Positions 8,206 through 12,828 of a DNA stretch of 12,828 bases are shown here, piece by piece. The stretch spans positions 329,608 to 342,435 of the forward strand of contig MU069648.1 of the NCBI GenBank assembly GCA_002284615.2, in the 5' to 3' direction. The notes under the pieces were generated by a model. That model had not been told where the DNA came from. It worked only from the letters and a program-made list of their open reading frames with translations, and made no database searches. Position 1 is the first letter of the stretch. Every line of letters starts with the position of its first letter. The DNA comes from Dunaliella salina (Eukaryota > Chlorophyta > Chlorophyceae > Chlamydomonadales > Dunaliellaceae). A program made the position numbers and the translations under genes.

Positions 8206-8700
8206 ACAAACACATGGGAACAGAAACTAGACACGAAACTCCGCAACAAGGCCACCCTTGACAGGAGTCCCGCAAAACCCCAAGCAGGAATTATTGGAAC
8301 TGGTTGCTGTGAGTTCTGGATGACAACAGCTGACCTCATTAGGCCAAAGCCCAATGATACAACGTATTCCTTCCCCAGAGCAGGTACTACCCACCCCCCT
8401 TCTATGCCATCAATACAACCTCTGGTGCTACCAGAAGTCTACTCCCAGAAAGTTGCATGCATTTACGGCACTGACGTTAGCGTAAATGCAAAGGTGTACT
8501 AACCCTAGAGCAAATCAATATCCTCCGTACCGCATTTGACGGAGCCTGACATGGTAAGATCAACGACACAATCCAACCTCCTCCCCAAAGCTTTGCCTCC
8601 GAGCTGGTGGGTCTTTTCTCACGCTCAACCCTCAAAATGTGACAAAGTAAGAAGATCAAGGATTTATACATGCGCATCGTACCAAATCATATTTACACTG
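8206..8700 (+). pseudogene. Element 3 linker
   Basis: The frame continues without a shift past TAG 8203-8205: LDTKLRNK, EFWMTTADLIRPKPND and KVACIYGTD, ending at TAA 8500-8502. The homology then continues in the -1 frame (VLTLEQINILRTAFD, then TIQPPPQSFASELVGLFSR), exactly as in element 1. The Pro-rich middle (8370-8440) varies most. No domain is recognised. Confidence 0.65.
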
Positions 8701-9287
8701 CCATGCAAAAATGGGCTCTCGTAACCCAGGAAAAATGGCTTCTCCCCTAGACTCCAACCCCTGCCACCTCAACTACTGGAGTGAACACCCTCGAGATAAG
8801 GTATTTGGAGCAATCCATAACAGCCTCTCTTCCAAATTCTCAGGATTTTCATTATGCCATCCAATTTACAACGACCATGAGGTGTACCTCTCATGCCATT
8901 TTTTCTCAAACATGCCATTTTTTCTGCCATGCAACAAAGCCATGCCACAGCAACTTTCATGTTCTTACCAAGCTGGGGAGGCCCTATGAGCACAGATCCA
9001 TACTCTAAACTCCTGAATGCCTACCCTCACTTCTGTCGCGTATTGGGAACCATACCCTCAACAAGACTCAACTATGCCAAACCCCCCTCCTGGCTAAGTA
9101 AGGAATTGACCTTCCATGCCACTCCTGGAGCCTACAAACAATTGCTGTTTGGAATGCCGTTGCAAGAGTCTGCTTCAATGAAAATAACTCAAATTGGCTC
9201 ACAGGCCTGAAACAAGACATCCGCAAAGCAAGATGGCTGGAAAGAAACATGAGCATTGACCCAGTCCTTAATCCAAGAATCCTAGGG
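8701..9287 (+). pseudogene. Element 3 methyltransferase-like domain, three frames
   Basis: Frame one (8711-8989) gives YWSEHPRDKVFGAIHNSL and SGFSLCHPIYNDHE. Frame two (from about 8893) gives FLKHAIFSAMQQ, TATFMFLPSWGG and KPPSWLSKE. Frame three (from about 9138) gives TIAVWNAVAR and NENNSNWLTGLKQDI. Together they reproduce the PCIF1-like order seen in the minus-strand copy. The catalytic motif NPPF of active PCIF1-like enzymes is CHPI here and CHPP in the minus copy, so the Asn is absent from both subfamilies. The first frame change falls at a short direct repeat (8892-8925). Confidence 0.65.
8892..8925 (+). repeat. 15-bp direct repeat, 19-bp period
   Basis: CATGCCATTTTTTCT occurs at 8892-8906 and again at 8911-8925. 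It sits where the methyltransferase frame breaks in element 3, so replication slippage probably caused that frameshift. Confidence 0.8.
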
Positions 9288-9294
9288 TTTAGAA

Positions 9295-9866
9295 TCCTGT
9301 GTGTGCTGAAGTAGGTGTTGTAGGTCTCGCCAAATTCAAGGGGCTTGGAAAATCTCTCTGTTGAGACCCTGCACCATTTATGCAGGGCCAATCGGATGTG
9401 AGGATGTGATAAGCGTGTTGGAAGTGTGGAGCTTTTTCCTCTTTGCTGAACTTCAGATCTTTGAAATAAGATATTTGAAAGATCTTTTTGTTGGGCCTTT
9501 TGGCGGGAGAGCAGTCCCTTAATTTCAGTTGAAGAATCCTGGATAGGTGGTTGAATTGTGGCATGGATGCCTGCTCTTTTGGTTGCTTCATAGGCTTCAA
9601 GCAGGGTTACGAGCCTGTTTACAGTGAGCATGCCAGCGCACTTGCCATTGGCATAGTAAATACAGGCGCATTCAATGGTGGTTACCTCCGCTATTTGTGC
9701 TAGTGTCACTTCATCAGATGTGTCAGGTTGGAGAGGCTCCTTCATGAGATCAACGCTTTTAATGGCTAATACCACATAGCCATGTTGGCATTATACCTGT
9801 CATGGGGTTGGTAGGTTGGAAGTCAAAGGTGACATTCTTGCAAATGGCGCAGCCGGTAGTTGAGAG
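9295..9866 (-). pseudogene. Element 4 linker
   Basis: From 9775 downward one frame gives IKSVDLMKE, ECACIYYANGKCAGML, KRAGIHATIQPP, LLSRQKAQQK, W.RVSTERFSKPLEF and TYNTYFST, closely matching the inserted copy. Above 9775, LSTTGCAICK, TFDFQPTNP and IMPTW lie in the frame of the PHD segment, so one base has been gained or lost near 9775. TAG at 9867-9869 replaces the Trp codon of the inserted copy. This is the only copy that preserves the join to the methyltransferase domain (YNTYFST). The open frame continues to 9068 but is antisense to element 3 there. Confidence 0.7.
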
Positions 9867-10361
9867 CTATGTAGATTCAAACAGTCTCTGAAGGTTGCCA
9901 CTGAAGCCTTGATTAACAAGATTGTCCAGGTCCATTTTGTAGCCTACAGAGTCTTCTGTTTGTTCTGGTATTTCCTCCAAGTCAAAGGCTTGCACACTAG
10001 CGTCCAAGTCTGGATGCATTAGTAACATATCAGCAGTTCCCCATTTAGGATGCCTTTCCACATAGATCATTTCGCAATCTTCAGAGAAGTTGATTCTTTC
10101 CGCTTTTTGGGAGTCTGACAGAGGGGCACATGCAGGGCAGTCCCAGTGCTCATATGGTTTGTCCATTTCCTGTTCATTTTGGGAGCACGCTTTGACATGT
10201 ATGAGACAGTCCCAGTGATATGTGTGATGGCACGTATCACAGGTGGGCATATCGTCATGAATTTGACTTTCAAAGGTGTATCCTTTGCTTAGTGGAAACC
10301 AGCACAGCTGGCAACATGGGTCTTGTTTAGTTCTCCTTGGTACATGCTTTGAATAGGCCAC
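9867..10361 (-). pseudogene. Element 4 PHD finger, all eight ligands present
   Basis: The 164-codon open frame begins at a GTG, not a real start; homology runs 5' of it. It contains a full C4HC3 PHD pattern: C17-C20, C41-C44, H49, C52 and C75-C78, with the characteristic W73 two residues before C75. After it come ERINFSEDCEMI, HPKW, HPDLDA and DLDNLVNQGF, which the inserted copy shares. The frame ends at TAG 9867-9869 (Trp in the inserted copy). This is the best-preserved PHD in the window. PHD fingers typically read histone H3 tails; no methyl-lysine cage can be judged by eye. Confidence 0.8.
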
Positions 10362-11412
10362 TTTCAGCCCGTCGTTTTGGAAAATGGGTAAGGCCTATTT
10401 TTCAATGGTGACGGGGTGCCATTATACTTTGTACTGATTTTGTTGTTTCTCTTGAGAGGATCACTTGTACTTCTGCAAATGTTGCCAGCGCAAGATTTTC
10501 AGGGTCACACGGTCATAGCGGAAAATGGTGTTACTAGCTTCAACTGCGCTTAGCGCAGCAGCCTAATTTTGTTTATAATTCCAGAGCCACTGGGGAACAT
10601 CAAGGCCTGGTGTGTCTGGATGTTGGGGAAGAGGGGTCATCATGGATTGTGGGTAATTACACTCTAGGAGTGTTGTTGGATCAAGGCTCCTTCTAGGCCT
10701 CCTGCCCCTGGTTTGTGGGGTTTGAGTGGGCTCTGTGGGCAGGGCCTGTGTCAGGGGTGTCGAGAGGGGTTAAAGTTATTTTTCCTTTTGTGAGTGCGTC
10801 TGCCTTGGCATGTGTTTGTCTGATGTTGAAGGAAAGTCTGATGCTGACTGTTTGGGGAAGGGCTGTCTTGGCTAATGGGGAGAGCATTTTCTACTTCCAT
10901 GTTTTGAGCATCAAAGAGGGGGTTGCTGTGAGTTCTGGAATCAGGATGTATGTATATGTGGGGGGCATGACCCCCATTGTGTGGGTTGAAGTCGTGGGGG
11001 TTTGGGGGAGCATGGTCTGAGTAAAGCTTTAACCAGTTCCAGCCTGTTGGTGTATGTTCTGTTTTCATCAATTCTGCATATGTCATATTTCCTATGCAGC
11101 GTGATTCCAGGGTTACATTGGGTGAATTGTCTTGGCTCTGTATGATAGTGTTGACGTCAGGTCTGATGTCAGTGAATTTGTGGGTCTTGAGGGTGTGGGA
11201 GAGTCTATTAAAGGCCACAATGTGTTTAGTCCTAACCCTGTGGCCAAACAGGGAAGTGAGTTTGTTCCCGTCTATTACGTGGGTGAGGTTGTCATTCAAA
11301 CGTTTTCTTCTTTTTCAGTTACTCCCCCCTTCACCCCTGGTTTCCTAAGTTATTGCTTACAGTGAGAGCTTTTGGACAATATGTTGGCTGGCGAGGACCA
11401 GTCAGAGGCTAA
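10362..11412 (-). pseudogene. Element 4 region between RT remnant and PHD, decayed
   Basis: Just 5' of the PHD, EK-TAG-ALPI corresponds to GKWALPM of element 1. Further 5' (about 10600-10450), VPQWLWNYKQN, NTIF and VTLKILRW align with WPDTELWHYKQN, NTVY and ITRISPWR in element 1, with TAG, TGA and TAA interruptions. This short conserved block in both subfamilies suggests a real but unnamed domain. From 11299 to 10751 a 182-codon open frame reads LTHVIDGNKLTSLFGHRV and then Pro/His/Asn/Ser-rich sequence, probably disordered. I recognise no known fold. About 11300-11412 shows no consistent frame. Confidence 0.55.
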
Positions 11413-11865
11413 TCAGCCGAACAATCTGGCTGAAGGTCCCCATGTAAATCTGTAAATCTGTAAATCATCGAGCAATGCTGAGAGCTTGTATATGCCTGTT
11501 TCCATGAGGGCAAGAGTGCAGTGGCAGGCTAAGGTTTTAAGTTTCTGCTCAGCTGCCCTTGTAGGCGTATATAGCGATGCAACCTTACCTAAGGTTTTAA
11601 GGGTAGGTTGCATTGGCATTGAGAGGACACTTATTATGGGACTGATGCCATAGAGAAGGTAGGGTGCTCCTTAATAGGAGACGGCAAGAGCGCTGTTAAT
11701 GATGCAGAGGTATTGCCTGGAAAGCTGGTACCTCTCTTTGGTAGTGTTGAGGATAAGCCTGTCTCAGTCTGCAAGGACACTCTCTGAGCAGGGTGTGACT
11801 GGGAAGGCTTGCACGATTCTGGGAATGATGGCTGTACGAATCGTATCCATTATTTGCTTCATCCA
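11413..11865 (-). pseudogene. Reverse-transcriptase C-terminal (thumb) remnant
   Basis: A minus-strand frame with only two stops (TGA in LAD-D, TAA in SY-G) reads MDTIRTAIIPRIVQAFPV, PCSESVLAD, DRLILNTTKERYQLS, GAPYLLYGIS and ETGIYKLSALLDDLQ. The order IP.I...FPV.P.S...L..LD, then K..Y.L, then TG....L.ALL..Q is the pattern I associate with the region after the catalytic core in algal non-LTR-type reverse transcriptases. The catalytic FADD-type motif is not in the window because the copy is truncated at 11865. If correct, this supplies the reverse transcriptase missing from the other copies and places it 5' of the PHD. I am moderately sure; a protein-profile search would be decisive. Confidence 0.55.
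11443..11466. repeat. Three tandem copies of TGTAAATC
   Basis: The 8-bp unit is repeated exactly three times. It lies in the RT remnant just after ALLDDLQ. Two extra 8-bp units add 16 bases, which is not a multiple of three, so the expansion would disrupt the downstream frame. Confidence 0.9.
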
Positions 11866-12005
11866 TTACAGCTCTCTTCTTGAAAAAAAAAACATTGTAT
11901 GCAGATAAAATGTTTCCTACATCAATTTGGGGAGAGGAGACAAGAAGGCTTCGGAAAAATATATGTAAGTCTGCACCACCACAGCAGGGAAAGAAGGGGC
12001 TGGGA
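11866..12005. other. Spacer between two minus-strand elements
   Basis: About 140 bases include a run of A at 11883-11892 (T on the sense strand of element 4). No frame here continues the RT remnant, and there is no similarity to other parts of the window. It could be host sequence or the longer tail region of the next element. Confidence 0.4.
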
Positions 12006-12235
12006 GAAAAAGGATTACGCTTGCTGTTATGGCCACATGCATTAAGGAAAGAGTCTCCAAATGACTCCCACCGCTGGGGGGCATCTTTAAGACCCAGACT
12101 CCAAGGGCTCAATCTGGGGACCTCCTCCTTGCTGGGGCTGATCGGGATTCGAAGGGTTGCTGAAAGTATCTAGCTCCAAACCTGGACATGCGTTCTTATA
12201 GTCAATGCGCCTTGTGGTGAAGAGGCCAAGGGCCA
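12006..12235 (-). mobile_element. 3' end of a more distant related element
   Basis: Read on the minus strand, LFTTRRIDYKN and TFSNPSNPDQ align with the protein end of the inserted copies (IINTRHALCF, MASNPPNPH). The following 3' UTR ends in CCTTAATGCATGTGGCC, AAGCGTA and then a pyrimidine-rich stretch. The inserted copies end in CCTTAATGCATGCGGCC, TTGCGTAGAC and a pyrimidine tail. The intervening UTR differs, so this is another subfamily with a conserved terminal motif. The copy is 5'-truncated at about 12235, within the last 20-30 residues before the SNP..NP end, and keeps no nuclease catalytic residue. Confidence 0.55.
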
Positions 12236-12805
12236 AAAGTAACGGCAATCTTGATTGAAGCCTGCATCTCACCTGCCTCGTCACAGACTTTTGTGCTTGC
12301 TCCTCCTGTTGGTCTGTGTGGTGGGGCCCTGCCTTACAAAAAAAAATGACCTTCCCCTAATGCAATGGCCAGACTGGACTGCATGGTCTTTTTTTCTTCA
12401 ACCATATGTGCTGCAGCATCCCTCCTATTCCAGCACTGCGCGCAGATACCCAGGCGCCATCCATTTCACAGGCCATGGAAAAGTCACATATGAAGAAGAC
12501 AGGCTACATTTCACCAGAGGGGCTTATCTGAGCAAAAGCCCAATCTTCTCCTTTTCTGCATTTAAAATGCAGTAACTCACAGCCGCTCCATTTGATTGGG
12601 ACAAACTTGGTTTAGAAGTCATGACATCTCATAGGCCATCACCACATCTGCTGCAGCCTCGCCTCTCAAAACTGCAGACAGGTCCCCAATCAAGGCATCA
12701 AAACGGCCGCGTGGGAGGGGAGGGGCGCGCACGAGAGCCGCACAGAAGCGCGCAGCCTCGTCAGCAGGAAGAATATGCGCACACACACCTGTAGCAGCAA
12801 TCGTG
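12236..12805. other. Right flank with no recognised gene
   Basis: I found no similarity to the element copies here. One plus-strand frame (12255-12572) has a leucine-rich start, but it begins at TTG and has no recognisable domain. The last 100 bases are GC- and CpG-rich (around 12705-12760). An ACACACAC run at 12781-12788 could pair with the following TG tract. This may be host sequence. Confidence 0.4.
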
Positions 12806-12828
12806 GTGTGTGTGTGTGTGTGTGTGTG
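12806..12828. repeat. (TG)n microsatellite at right edge
   Basis: An uninterrupted GT dinucleotide run reaches the last base, so the true tract may be longer. It is the reverse complement of the (CA)n tract at the left edge. Confidence 0.97.

Larger units (their letters stand above)
7513..9287 (+). mobile_element. Element 3: same subfamily as element 1, truncated at both ends
   Basis: This plus-strand copy runs from L.KM...PLDAIN (matching element 1 at about 975-1005) through PHD, linker and methyltransferase-like domain to LNPRILGF at about 9285. It is joined directly behind element 1 in the same orientation. That could result from a deletion between tandem copies or from insertion of one copy into another. 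Its right end abuts minus-strand element 4. Confidence 0.75.
9291..11865 (-). mobile_element. Element 4: RT remnant, YKQN region, PHD and linker, truncated at both ends
   Basis: This copy belongs to the same subfamily as the inserted element at 2268-5489, but keeps the 5' half that one lacks. In sense order it holds a reverse-transcriptase thumb remnant (11865-11413), a Pro/His/Asn-rich region, a YKQN region, a PHD finger and the linker. It ends at SKPLEF..TYNTYFST, just before the methyltransferase domain. Its low-coordinate end abuts element 3 in inverted orientation. The octamer AGAATCCT occurs on both sides of the joint (9276-9283 and 9291-9298). Confidence 0.7.

Noticed and set aside
9068..9290. 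Minus-strand extension of the element 4 linker frame
   Set aside because: It is antisense to the methyltransferase-like region of element 3 and shows no domain of its own.
7703..10397. Recoding of TAG as a sense codon
   Set aside because: TAA and TGA also interrupt the homologous frames, along with many frameshifts, so ordinary pseudogene decay explains the stops.
11640..11790. A plus-strand open stretch (LIGDGKSAVNDAEV...) resembling a LINE linker
   Set aside because: It is antisense to the better supported RT thumb frame and has no further homologous residues downstream.
11696..12112. A 138-codon minus-strand open frame
   Set aside because: It spans an element tail, spacer and RT remnant in the wrong frame; the RT-like residues are in a different frame.
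12140..12160. GGGATTCGAAGG, resembling a tRNA B-box or T-loop and suggesting a tRNA-derived SINE
   Set aside because: On the minus strand this sequence encodes the NPSNP protein end shared with the other elements, and no A-box or tRNA fold is visible at a suitable distance.
12255..12575. A 106-codon plus-strand frame with a leucine-rich, signal-peptide-like start
   Set aside because: It begins at TTG, has no homologue I recognise, and the Leu-rich run comes from CTC/CTG/TTG-rich sequence. Probably chance.
1..12828. The (CA)n and (TG)n tracts as terminal inverted repeats of one large transposon
   Set aside because: Both are simple microsatellites at the window edges with no unique shared flank. 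Contig or window ends falling in microsatellites is simpler.

Overview
The window is repeat-rich nuclear DNA of a eukaryote. It begins in a (CA)n microsatellite, ends in a (TG)n microsatellite, and has no intact host gene, operon or RNA gene. Almost everything between is decayed, nested and truncated retroelement sequence from one family group. The proteins combine a PHD finger, a PCIF1-like adenine-methyltransferase-like domain, RNase H, a CPLC-type zinc knuckle and a PD-(D/E)XK nuclease. The nuclease and the methyltransferase-like domain resemble domains I associate with retroelements of green algae and related algae. A green-lineage or other algal genome is therefore my best guess, at low confidence and from memory only.

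Layout. Element 1 (+) starts at the left edge with a long proline/threonine-rich stretch and a PHD segment (about 32-1621) and resumes at about 5490-7512 with linker, methyltransferase, RNase H and broken zinc knuckle. It is split by two minus-strand insertions of a second subfamily lying head to tail. The first is a short 5'-truncated copy carrying only the nuclease end (about 1622-2267). The second is a longer 5'-truncated copy carrying linker, methyltransferase, RNase H, zinc knuckle and nuclease (about 2268-5489). Element 3 (+, about 7513-9287) belongs to the element 1 subfamily and follows it directly with PHD, linker and methyltransferase. Element 4 (-, about 9291-11865) belongs to the inserted subfamily and reads, in its own 5' to 3' order, reverse-transcriptase thumb remnant, conserved W-x-YKQN region, intact C4HC3 PHD and linker. 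A further 3' end of a more distant relative (-, about 12006-12235) lies beyond it, followed by about 570 bases with no recognised content.

Put together, the copies imply one multidomain protein: RT, YKQN region, PHD, linker, PCIF1-like domain, RNase H, CPLC zinc knuckle, PD-(D/E)XK nuclease, then a short 3' UTR with a stem-loop and a pyrimidine tail. The inferred mode of movement is target-primed reverse transcription with frequent 5' truncation. No copy is intact: frameshifts and stops occur in all the longer copies. All reading frames were inferred by comparing copies within the window. Several of the longest open frames begin at GTG or TTG rather than ATG, so no translation starts are claimed.
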